Program-made: the position numbers and the translations under genes
Assembly: GCA_949290035.1 (NCBI GenBank)
Contig: CASEQO010000097.1
Location: 1 to 9,776, forward strand
Source: an uncultured Mycoplasmataceae bacterium
GTDB lineage: Bacteria > Bacillota_I > Bacilli_A > Mycoplasmatales > Mycoplasmoidaceae
Length of the DNA stretch: 9,776 nt
Direction: 5' to 3'
Notes under the pieces: model-generated
What the model saw: the letters and a program-made list of their open reading frames with translations, nothing else
Databases searched by the model: none
Told to the model about the DNA's origin: nothing
Shown: piece by piece, positions 1 to 7,445 of the stretch
How positions within the stretch are numbered: position 1 is the stretch's first letter
Layout: the number at the start of each line of letters is the position of its first letter

Positions 1-1474
1 ATACAATATTTGCTCTTTGGATATCATAAATATCATTAATTTTTGATACACAATCTTTATAGTTTTCTAATTCTTCAATTAAATTATCAACTTTATGAAC
101 TATAACACCATAATTTAAACCAAAGTATTTTTCTAATCTTGATTTATCAGTTACAACTATAATTGATGCTGCTGGTCTAATGTTTGATAAAGATTTAATT
201 TTTTCTATATCACTACCAAAGTATATAATTGCATCATAAGAAAATTCTGAATTACCAATGCTTCTTTTTGGTTCAACTTGTTTTGCTACTTTTTCTACAG
301 TTTTAGCAAAAGGTTTTTTTGAAAAAATAGTTTCTTTAAAATAAACTTCATGAGCTCTATTATAATCAAAGAACTCTTCTGCTTTACTTTGAATTTTACC
401 CATAACTTGAACTGCATTTACTGGATCAATACCATTTGCTGATTCTCCAGATAACATTGTAGCGTCTGCTCCTCTTTCTACAGCAAAGAATACGTCAGTA
501 ACTTCTGCTCTTGTAGGTTGTTTAGCTTTTTCTAATGAGTCTAACATTTGAGTAGCTACAATAACTGGTTTCCCTTGGAATCTACATGCTTTAATCATAT
601 ATTTTTCTCAATAAGGAACTTCATAATAAGGTATTTCTAATCCTAAATCTCCTCTAGCAACCATTATTGCATCAGACACACTAATTATGTCATCTATATT
701 TTTAATTGCTGTTTGAGTTTCAATTTTTGAAATTATTTGAATGTGTTCAGCATTCAAATTTCTTAAAATAGTTCTAATTTCATTTACATTATCTACAGTA
801 TTAACAAATGATGCTGCAATATAATCATAATCATTTTCAACTGCAAATTTTATATCTTCTTCTTCTTTTTTAGTTATAAAAGGCATTGAGTAATCTGCAT
901 TTGGTAAATTAATTCTTTTGTTTGATGATAATACATGTGTATTTAAAGCTTCACAAGTTACTTCAAATTTAGATAAATCATTTTCTTTTACAACAATTTC
1001 AAGTTTTCCGTCATCTAAATAAATTGGATCACCAATTTTTAAATCATTTTGCATGTTATATTCATCTGATGAAGAATAAACACTAAATTTAGATGCAGTT
1101 CCTTGTAAATTTTTATCATTAGTGATAACTTTTACAATATCACCTTTTTTAATTTCTACTTTGCCATCTTTAATTTGACCTACTCTAATTTCAGGCCCTT
1201 TTGTATCTAACATTAGAGAAACTTTTTTACCAATTTCTTTTTCTACTTCTCTAATTAAATCAACTCTAATTTTTTGTTCTTCATGATTACCATGAGAGAA
1301 ATTAAATCTGAATACACTTACTCCAGATTCAATTAATTGTTTAATGTTTTCTTTTGCTTGCTTTACAACATCAGCATTTTTCTTGTCATTTAATGCTTCA
1401 AAAGAAAAGATCTTACCTGTGATTGATGGTCCTAATGTAGCTATAGTTTTAGTTCTTTTAATATGTGATTTCAT
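1..1474 (-). CDS. pyk: Pyruvate kinase, C-terminal end beyond window
   Basis: Catalyses phosphoenolpyruvate + ADP to pyruvate + ATP, the last ATP-yielding step of glycolysis, in the cytoplasm. Seen directly: FRFNFSHG (residues 55-62), DTKGPEIR, the IISKIETQ lysine/glutamate segment, SDAIMVARGDLGLEIP, KPVIVATQML, PTRAEVTDV and ATMLSGES. These cover the A/B barrel domains, and the C domain follows to the edge. About 491 codons are present, near full family length, but no stop is reached. The codon at 608-610 is TGA, read as Trp just after EVPY, so this is not a break. I chose ATG at 1474 because GGAAAGG (1481-1487) sits 6 bases upstream. A TTG at 1489 would begin inside that ribosome site. An insertion of roughly 20 residues follows TLGPS near the N-terminus, and the usual ASFVR arginine reads Asn. 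It is last in the asp23-fakA-pfkA-pyk run, 16 bases after pfkA. Function is secure. Confidence 0.96.
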
Positions 1475-1490
1475 TTTATTCCTTTCCAAA

Positions 1491-2480
1491 TTATTTTTTA
1501 TATATTAATTTATTAACTAATTCATAACTAGGGTTAATTTTCATTTTTACTGCTTTATCAACATCTGTAGTAACTTCTTTAAAGTTTCTAATACCTACAG
1601 TAACATTTTTCTTTCCTTCTAATCATGAATCAATTGCAAAAATTGTTAATCTTGTAGCAATTTGTAAATCCATTGCAGTTGGTGTTCCACCTCTTTGTAA
1701 ATAACCTAAAACATTTAATTTTACACTTTCACCTGTTTTAGATTCAACATATTTTGCTATTTCTTTTAAAGTTGGATTATCATTCATTCCATATAATCTT
1801 TCTGTAACTAGAATAACAATACCTTCTTTATTTGTTTTTCTAATATCTTTAACTAGTTTTGTAAATTCATCTTTATTTAATATATTTTTATATGTAATGA
1901 TTGAATCTACTTCACAAATAGTTGAAGCTCATATTGTTAAATCTGGGCAATCTTTACCCATTAATTCAACTATTGAAACATATTTATGAGAATCTGATGT
2001 TACTTTAATTTGATTAATTGCTTGACATATAGTGTTTAACGAAGTATCAAACCCTATTGTTAAATCAGTACAAGCTATATCATTATCAATTGTTCCTGGT
2101 AAACAAATTACATTGATGCCTTCATCTTTTAATTTTGATGCACCAAGATAACTACCATTACCACCACAAACAAATAATGTGTCAATTCCCATTTTCTTTA
2201 AATTGCTTGCAGCTTTTTTACGATATTCTTGGTTAGCAAATTCAGGAAATCTTGCAGATTTAATTACTGTACCTGGAAGATTATAAATCCCATTAACATC
2301 TCTTAAAGATGCTTTTTTAATTTTATTATGGTAAAGACCATAATATCCTTCATATACAAAATATGGTTCTATATTTTTTGAAATTGCGTATTTAACAAAA
2401 GTTGATAGAACTTTGTTCATTGATGAAGCATCTCCACCAGACGTTAAAATTGCAGCTTTTTTTAAATTATCTTTTTTCAT
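1491..2480 (-). CDS. pfkA: 6-phosphofructokinase, ATP type, with altered active-site residues
   Basis: By family this phosphorylates fructose 6-phosphate with ATP, the committed step of glycolysis, in the cytoplasm. It has 329 residues (E. coli PfkA has 320) in one frame with two TGA=Trp codons (W184, W286). Seen directly: LTSGGDA (12-18), SARFPEF (75-81), PGTIDND with the catalytic Asp at 132, Glu227 and LQRGG (261-265). Gly109 and Gly129 mark the ATP rather than the PPi type. Unusual positions by alignment to E. coli numbering are D103 to N108 (GGNGS), R162 to Y167, R171 to K176, R243 to K254 and H249 to Y260. APGMN reads ASSMN and YCGDLT reads DCPDLT. The known E. coli roles of these residues are Mg-ATP and fructose 6-phosphate binding, so the enzyme may be kinetically unusual or may need a second paralogue (inference). 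It starts one base after the fakA stop and is followed 16 bases later by pyk. Confidence 0.93.
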
Positions 2481-2481
2481 A

Positions 2482-4176
2482 TTATCATCATCCTAAATAA
2501 AATTTGTATGTTTTTTGATCACCATAAATTTTTCTACATTCAATACCATAATTTTCATTAATATATTTTTCAATTTTGTTTACTTCAGATAAAGAAACAC
2601 CTTTTCCATACATTATATAGAAAATTGATGGTTTTACTCTTCCAATCATTTTCTTGATTGATTCTATAGTTGTTGTATAAAGATTATCTGTAGAAACTTG
2701 TATTTCACCTTCATTTATACCTATGTAATGTCCTTTTTGAACATGTAGGTTTTTCTTTGTTTTTAATGTTTTAACAGAAGTTGAAATTGAGTAAGTATTT
2801 GTATGTAATAATGTTTTATTTGCATTTTTAAAATTAGTTTTAAAATCACTATCAATATTTAAAGTCATTAAAACTGACATCAATTGAAGGGGATTTCTTG
2901 TTTTTATTAAAAGAAAATTAATATTTGATTCTTTTAATTTTATAGCTTGTTCTGCACTCATTATTACATTTGAATCATCAACAATAATAATTATATTCTT
3001 TGATTTAACTTCATCTATTTTATTAATAAATTCAGTAGGTGAAGGATTACCTGTTTCTGATGTATCAATAAATGTTGAAACACCTAATTCAGATTTTAAG
3101 AATTTACCAAATTTCTTACTTGGTGAAGTAACTATAATTTTTACTTTATTAGTTAACTTCATAGATTTTAATAACTCATCTCTTGAAATATTTGAATTCT
3201 TTTCAAAGAATTGCTCAGTCATATTTTCTATCTTAATCTTTATAAATTCACCATACTTTTGTCCTATTTCTAACATTTTATTTGGAGTAAATGTGTGTAG
3301 GTGAACTTTAATTAAATTTTCATCTTGTACTAAAACTAAAGAGTTTCCAATTTTTAATAAATCATTTTCAAAGTTTTGATAATTAAATGAAGTTTTCTTT
3401 GATTGATCTGGGTGTAATTTATAATCTAATTGACATATAAATTCACAACAATATCCAAATCCTTCTTCTGAAATATCTTGTCTTTCTGGAGAATCAATAA
3501 ATGATACTTTTGATGTATGTGTTTGCTTTTTCTTAATCTTCTTTAATTGATCTTTTTCTGAAATATTTCCTAATGATTCAAACATTCCTGAAAAAAATAT
3601 TGCTAATCCATATGCACCTGAATCAACAACCCCAGATTCTTTTAAAGCTGGTAACATATCTGGAGTTGAATCTACTATTTCAAATGATCTTGTATTAACA
3701 TAAGAAAACAAATCCTCAATTGAATTAAATGTTGAACTAATTGATTTTATTTCTTCAGAAAGTACTCTTATTAATGTAAGAATTGTACCTTCAATTGGAT
3801 TTACAACTCTACTATAAGATAATTCTTTTGCTTTTTCAAAACATTCTGGAATTTGTTCTAATAATATTTCCTCTTGCCCTTCTACAATCGGTTGAAAAAA
3901 ACCTCTAAAAATTTGTGAGAAGATAACTCCTGAATTACCCCTAGAATTCATTAACAATTGCCTTGAAAATAGCTTAGTGAATTCATATAATGGTAAATTT
4001 GAACTATTTTTAACTTGTTCAAATGCCCCTACTATTGATGACCTTAAATTTATTCCTGTATCTCCATCTGGAACAGGGAATACATTTAATTCATTAATAT
4101 ATTCATAATTTTCTTCTATTTTTTTTGCACCAAATTCAATCATTTTTAGCAAAATCGAGGTATTAATTGATTTCAT
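2482..4176 (-). CDS. fakA: Fatty acid kinase catalytic subunit FakA (DAK/YloV family)
   Basis: FakA phosphorylates exogenous fatty acids held by a FakB (DegV family) carrier, giving acyl-phosphate for phospholipid synthesis. It is cytoplasmic. The protein has 564 residues, the usual family length. The N-terminal DAK2 kinase domain shows FPVPDGDTGINL (33-44) with metal-binding Asp37 and Asp39, SRGNSGVIFSQ (78-88), PIEGT (127-131) and SGVVDSGAYG. A linker and a C-terminal FakA domain follow. The usual Thr in DGDTGTN is Ile42. Under code 4 the frame runs through two adjacent TGA codons (2485-2490) to TAA at 2482, so the C-terminus is YLGWW; standard-code annotation would lose two residues. A GGAG ribosome site lies before ATG 4176, 11 bases after the Asp23-like gene. 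This is the Firmicutes yloU-yloV order. No fakB is visible in the window. Confidence 0.93.
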
Positions 4177-4187
4177 TTATTACTCCA

Positions 4188-4430
4188 CTATTTAACTATT
4201 AACTCAATTGAAAAATTTTTATCATCTGTTTTATCAATTAATTTATAACGAATTTGGGAAAGAGCATGTCTTGCAGTTTCAATGATATTTATATCCATAG
4301 AAAATTTAACATAAATAGTTATTTTGTTTTTTTTAATAGTTATATCATTTTCTAAATTTTCTATTTGTACTCCAGGAATGATACTTAAATCATTTGATAT
4401 CATTTCTACAATCATTTCTTTTGAAAACAT
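4188..4430 (-). CDS. Asp23/Gls24 (YloU-like) small protein, short form
   Basis: An 80-residue protein with a TAG stop. The alternating pattern fits the Asp23/YloU fold: an N-terminal helix with SIIPGV (16-21), a strand-like segment ITIYVKFSMD (37-46), a helix IIETARHALSQIRYKL and a final strand FSIELIVK. It is shorter than Bacillus YloU (about 120 residues) and lacks the N-terminal part and the C-terminal GV tail. Its role is not established in mollicutes. In Firmicutes, relatives sit directly upstream of fakA/yloV, as here, which is much of the reason for the call. It is the first gene of the asp23-fakA-pfkA-pyk run. Only a weak GGAT ribosome site precedes ATG 4430. The family match is moderate and a function should not be assumed. 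Confidence 0.72.
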   Translation of the reverse strand: MFSKEMIVEMISNDLSIIPGVQIENLENDITIKKNKITIYVKFSMDINIIETARHALSQIRYKLIDKTDDKNFSIELIVK

Positions 4431-4446
4431 AATTTATCCAAGATAA

Positions 4447-4477
4447 AACATTTTATAAAATTATATTATAAAATGTT
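4447..4477. repeat. Perfect 12-bp inverted repeat before the metabolic operon
   Basis: AACATTTTATAA (4447-4458) and TTATAAAATGTT (4466-4477) pair exactly around a 7-base loop, 17 bases upstream of the Asp23-like start. It could be an operator around the TATAAT element, or a hairpin ending transcription from the membrane-protein gene. The T run after it on the minus strand is short, so a terminator role is weak. Confidence 0.6.
4460..4470 (-). promoter_or_regulatory. Possible -10 region for the asp23-fakA-pfkA-pyk operon
   Basis: The minus strand reads TATAATATAAT, two overlapping TATAAT hexamers. The upstream one (4465-4470) would start RNA near 4458, giving a leader of about 28 bases. No good -35 box is seen, and the sequence is so AT-rich that chance matches are easy. 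It also lies inside an inverted repeat that could instead be a terminator. Confidence 0.35.
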
Positions 4478-4500
4478 ATTTTCATTTATAGAAAATTAGT

Positions 4501-4527
4501 AAAAATAATAAAAAATAGACATTTTTT
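4501..4527 (-). terminator. Weak candidate terminator after the membrane-protein gene
   Basis: AAAAAAT (4510-4516) pairs with ATTTTTT (4521-4527) around AGAC, and the minus strand continues with a run of T broken by two A. It lies 26 bases past the stop of the membrane-protein gene. The stem is pure A/T, so stability is doubtful. Confidence 0.3.
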
Positions 4528-4553
4528 ACAATAAATTATACTAATCTATTGCT

Positions 4554-4955
4554 TTATTGTCTATTGTTATTAAGATTTGATCGGTTGCTATTTGTTTTGC
4601 TACTAGATGATTTTGTAACCACTCTTCTAGATGTTGTTGTTTGTGTTGGCGTGTTTTTAACAACTCTTTTCACTGTTATTTGAGGTCTATATTCTATTTT
4701 TTGTGGTTGTCTTTGTTCAATAATGTTATTTTTATTTAAAACAATTTTTTGGTCAGCAGCATATAAAAAATCTTCATTTAATTGTCTATCTACTTCTTCT
4801 TTGTGTAATCTTGTTTTTCTGATTTGGAATATAAGTGTTAAAACTATTCCAACAATAACTATTATACCTACTACTATAGATACTAAAATTACAACTCATA
4901 GATATTCGCCTAATGAACTAGATGAGCTATTTAATAATCAATTAAACTTATTCAT
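4554..4955 (-). CDS. Unrecognised 133-residue single-pass membrane protein
   Basis: I do not recognise a family. The frame is visible only under code 4, with TGA=Trp at residues 6 and 20. Residues 1-18 are short and polar, rich in Ser. Residues about 19-43 form one strong transmembrane helix rich in Val and Ile. RKTRLHKEEVDR follows, then a Gln/Asn/Thr/Ser-rich basic tail to the stop that is probably disordered. The positive charges after the helix suggest N-terminus outside and tail in the cytoplasm. There is no signal cleavage site or lipobox. It starts 26 bases after the FtsA-like stop, so it is likely co-transcribed with rsmH and ftsA and occupies the slot where ftsZ usually lies. ZipA has a similar layout (short outside N-terminus, one helix, basic and Gln-rich inner part), but I see no homology. 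The ribosome site is poor: GGGA lies about 13 bases before ATG 4955. Confidence 0.8.
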
Positions 4956-4981
4956 ATATAATATATTTTCCCAAAAAAATA

Positions 4982-6145
4982 TTATTTTTCAACACTATAG
5001 AATATATTTTTTCTTATTGAGTATAATAATGAATAATATAATAAATTATATTTATTTTCATCTATTCCAAAAATATCGTTTTTAAATACTTTTATTTTTA
5101 TTTTATTTTTTGTATTAAATTGAGATATTAATTTTGATTCTATAAGACTAATTCAATAAGGGATAAAATCAAGTGATGATGATATATATATATCATCAAC
5201 TTCTTCGTCATTTATATCTATTTGGTTTAAAGATTTTGATATTTCTAAACATAAATTTGATAATCATTTGTTGATTAAAACATTTATATATTTAGAGTCA
5301 ACTTTTTTATATTTACCTATTGTATTTTCTTGTATTACTCCAAATGTTATGTTATTTTCATCAAGGGAAATACTTTTATGATAATCTTTTAAAATTGATA
5401 TAGAATCTTCTTCTAAAATATTTAGAACATTTGATATTTCTTTTGTTAAATTTTGAATTCCAATTTTTATAATATCTTTTTTAGTTAAAGCACCATTTTT
5501 ATAATTAGTTATTTCTACAACATTATGTCCTATGTTAATCAATAATTGATTTCTTCAAGCGTTGTCATCAAAAGCCTCAACAGATATTAATGAATCAAAA
5601 ACTAAATCATATTTTGATATATTTAAATCATTAAGAACTTTTAGAAATGGTTCTACAATTTCGTTTTTAGCATAATAAAATTGACCCTCAAATAAAAATC
5701 TATTTCCTTTTATATTAAAAGGTGGTTTCATATGCTTTTGTTCATCTAAATATCAATATAATGGTTTTTTATCTATAAAAAATAAATTTGATGCTACATT
5801 ATTTAATTTAAATTGATCAAAATGTTTTTTTCATATTTTTTCATTTAGTTCTTTTTTTAAAATATATTCTTCAGATTTTTTATAAAACGGTGTAAATTCT
5901 CTTATTGGGAGATTTATTATAGTGTTTTCAAAATCTTTTCCAAAATTATCATATATATAAATTAATCTATTATTTAATAATTGTTCAAGTTTCTCAAAAT
6001 TTTCTATTTTAGAATTTATTATACAATCTTTTGTATTAATAGATTCAGTATGTAATACTTTAATATCTTCATTTAATGCATATGCAACTAATATTTTAGT
6101 TTCATAATTTCCAAAAGATATAACTAAATATTTTTTATATGACAT
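4982..6145 (-). CDS. ftsA: Divergent FtsA-like actin-fold protein with degenerate nucleotide site
   Basis: FtsA normally binds ATP and tethers FtsZ filaments to the membrane. This 387-residue frame contains five TGA=Trp codons (W105, W131, W197, W294, W331). The call rests on three patterns. YLVISFGNYETKILVAY (6-22) sits at the phosphate-1 site. LLINIGHNVVEI (201-212) then GAL (218-220), IKIG and a TKEI helix resemble the FtsA phosphate-2 segment. IYISSSLDFIP (319-329) sits at the adenosine motif. In all three the key residues are changed: DIGT is SFGN, the DIGGGT-type motif is NIGHN, and GGG is SSS. ATP binding is therefore doubtful (inference). The C-terminus SIRKNIFYS could form the short amphipathic membrane helix typical of FtsA. 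It begins one base after the rsmH stop, with AAAGG inside the rsmH end as ribosome site. The position after rsmH supports the call, but sequence similarity is low. Confidence 0.72.
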
Positions 6146-6146
6146 A

Positions 6147-7079
6147 TTATCTAACCTTTTCTATACATCTTATTCTTGCGCTTCTTGAACGATTATTTTC
6201 TTTTATTTCTTCATCACTAGGTTTATAATTTGTTTTTATTATATTATAAGTCATTACATCATTTATAGGTATATGTTTAGGTAATTTTGATGTTGTTAGT
6301 TCCTTAAAAAAATATTTAACAATTTTATCTTCTAGTGAATGAAAAGAAATTGTAACTATTCTTCCATTGACATTTAAAAAATTTATGGCTTCTTTTAATG
6401 ATTTAGAAATTGAATTTAATTCATCATTAACTTCTATTCTTATTGCTTGAAAATATTTTCTTGCTGGGTGTTTTTTTTCATACAATTCTTTTTTATTTAT
6501 ATTATTTTTAATAATATCAACAAAATCAAGTGTTGTAAAAAAATCATGATTTTCACGATATTTTAAAATGGCATTTACAACCCTTTCTGAATTATAAATT
6601 TCTCCATATTCTTTAAATATTTTTATAAGTTCTTCTTTTTTATAATTCGTTAAAATATACGAACCACTTACTTTTTGTTCTTGATCCATTCTCATGTCTA
6701 ATAAATTATCATGTTGGTAACTAAAACCTCTTTTTGGATTATCAATTTGTGGACTAGAAAATCCAAAATCATATAATATTCCATCCACCTTATTTATGTT
6801 TAATTTTTCTAATATATTTTTAATATTAGAAAAATTATCCTTAACAATTAAAACCCTACTATCTTTTATAGTGTTATTAAAAAAATCTATAGCTTCTTGA
6901 TCTCTATCAATTGCTATAATTTTTCCATCACTATTTAATTTATTTAATATTTCAATTGTATGTCCACCTCTTCCAAATGTACAATCAACATATATTCCAT
7001 TTGGTTTAATATTTAATAATTGGATGGATTCATTTTTTAACACTGAATAATGATCATTATATTTTTTCATACTAACCAT
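6147..7079 (-). CDS. rsmH: 16S rRNA (cytosine-1402-N4)-methyltransferase RsmH (MraW)
   Basis: Methylates N4 of C1402 in the 16S rRNA decoding centre using S-adenosylmethionine. It has 310 residues, normal for the family. Seen directly: DCTFGRGGHT (32-41, SAM loop), AIDRDQEA, DGILYDFGFSSPQID, RGFSYQHDNLLDMRMDQ, ARKYFQAIRIEVNDEL, TISFHSLEDKIVK and RSRSARIRC near the end. The start is uncertain. ATG 7079 gives MVSMKKY and ATG 7070 gives MKKY. Neither has a clear ribosome site, though GG lies 8 bases before 7070. It is the first gene of the rsmH-ftsA-membrane protein run, with its own extended -10 promoter and separated from the upstream tRNA by a terminator. No mraZ lies upstream, unlike the usual mraZ-rsmH pair. 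Confidence 0.97.
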   Translation of the reverse strand: MVSMKKYNDHYSVLKNESIQLLNIKPNGIYVDCTFGRGGHTIEILNKLNSDGKIIAIDRDQEAIDFFNNTIKDSRVLIVKDNFSNIKNILEKLNINKVDGILYDFGFSSPQIDNPKRGFSYQHDNLLDMRMDQEQKVSGSYILTNYKKEELIKIFKEYGEIYNSERVVNAILKYRENHDFFTTLDFVDIIKNNINKKELYEKKHPARKYFQAIRIEVNDELNSISKSLKEAINFLNVNGRIVTISFHSLEDKIVKYFFKELTTSKLPKHIPINDVMTYNIIKTNYKPSDEEIKENNRSRSARIRCIEKVR

Positions 7080-7092
7080 AAAATAATTAAAT

Positions 7093-7111
7093 GATATTAA
7101 TATTTAATATC
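7093..7111. repeat. 8-bp perfect inverted repeat at the rsmH start site
   Basis: GATATTAA (7093-7100) and TTAATATC (7104-7111) pair exactly around TAT. It begins about 7 bases downstream of the rsmH -10 element, so it overlaps the predicted RNA start and early leader. It could be a repressor site or a weak leader hairpin. It does not look like the TGGG direct repeats bound by MraZ. Confidence 0.5.
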
Positions 7112-7117
7112 TAAATC

Positions 7118-7126
7118 ATTATATCA
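7118..7126 (-). promoter_or_regulatory. Extended -10 promoter for rsmH-ftsA
   Basis: The minus strand reads TGATATAAT, a perfect TGnTATAAT extended -10. RNA would begin near 7111, with a leader of about 32 bases to ATG 7079. No good -35 box lies at the right distance (TTGTCA ends only 12 bases away). The identical nine bases precede the tRNA gene. Confidence 0.6.
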
Positions 7127-7185
7127 AAAACATATTGACAAAATTATTAAAATAATATATATATTATTAAAAATTAATGACAACT

Positions 7186-7217
7186 AAAAAAAACAACTTT
7201 TATAAAAAGTTGTTTTT
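7186..7217 (-). terminator. Rho-independent terminator after tRNA-Trp
   Basis: Perfect 13-bp arms, AAAAACAACTTTT (7189-7201) and AAAAGTTGTTTTT (7205-7217), close a 3-base loop. On the minus strand the hairpin runs into eight T (7193-7186). It starts 11 bases past the tRNA 3' end, so it should end the tRNA transcript and insulate rsmH. Confidence 0.88.
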
Positions 7218-7227
7218 AAATCATAAA

Positions 7228-7303
7228 TGGCAGGGGTGACAGGACTCGAACCCACAACAAACGGATTTGAAGTCCGCTGCTCTACCAATTGAACTACACC
7301 CCT
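7228..7303 (-). tRNA. tRNA-Trp, anticodon UCA (reads UGA)
   Basis: A 76-base cloverleaf. The acceptor stem AGGGGTG (7303-7297) pairs with CACCCCT (7238-7232), followed by discriminator G and encoded CCA (7230-7228). The D arm TAGTTCAATTGGTAGAGCA is normal. The anticodon stem GCGGA with loop CTTCAAA gives UCA at 7268-7270. The T loop contains GGTTCGAGTCC. UCA reads UGA (and UGG by wobble), as in code-4 mollicutes. The normal length and arms exclude selenocysteine tRNA, which also has UCA but a long extra arm and acceptor. It has its own promoter and terminator. Confidence 0.97.
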
Positions 7304-7315
7304 ATAAACATATTA

Positions 7316-7324
7316 ATTATATCA
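7316..7324 (-). promoter_or_regulatory. Extended -10 promoter for tRNA-Trp
   Basis: TGATATAAT on the minus strand, with predicted RNA start near 7309, about 6 bases before the mature tRNA end at 7303. No recognisable -35 box. It is the same nine bases as the rsmH promoter, which strengthens both calls. Confidence 0.6.
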
Positions 7325-7378
7325 AAATAACTAATAATGTATTATATATTATTTATAAAGAAAATTTATAATGCTAAT

Positions 7379-7421
7379 AAAAATATTACACTATAAAACA
7401 TAATGCAATTAGTCTAATATT
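7379..7421 (-). terminator. Candidate terminator after the ABC exporter operon
   Basis: TAGTCTAATATT (7410-7421) and AATATTACACTA (7382-7393) pair over 12 positions with one mismatch, around a 16-base loop. On the minus strand TTTTT (7383-7379) follows, partly within the stem. It lies 24 bases past the exporter stop. The loop is long and the T run short, so this is tentative. The rest of the exporter-tRNA gap shows nothing else but the tRNA promoter. Confidence 0.35.
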
Positions 7422-7445
7422 TTTTATAGATACTTATAAACAATT

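Noticed and set aside
608..610. Apparent premature stop in pyk, and similar stops in pfkA, ftsA and the ABC exporter gene
   Set aside because: All are TGA in frames that continue with conserved family sequence on both sides. With a tRNA-Trp(UCA) present they are Trp codons, not pseudogene lesions.
1475..1489. TTG start for pyk giving five extra residues
   Set aside because: The TTG lies at the edge of the GGAAAGG ribosome site that serves ATG 1474.
4723..5085. 120-codon open frame on the plus strand
   Set aside because: It overlaps, antisense, the membrane-protein gene and the 3' end of the FtsA-like gene, both well supported under code 4. It has no recognisable domain and no clear ribosome site, and every other gene is on the minus strand.
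7150..7170. AT-only palindrome between rsmH and the tRNA terminator
   Set aside because: Alternating A/T symmetry is expected by chance in such sequence. No adjacent feature supports a function.
7228..7303. Selenocysteine tRNA, because of the UCA anticodon
   Set aside because: The gene is 76 bases with a normal acceptor stem and short variable loop. No long extra arm is present, and TGA is used widely as Trp.
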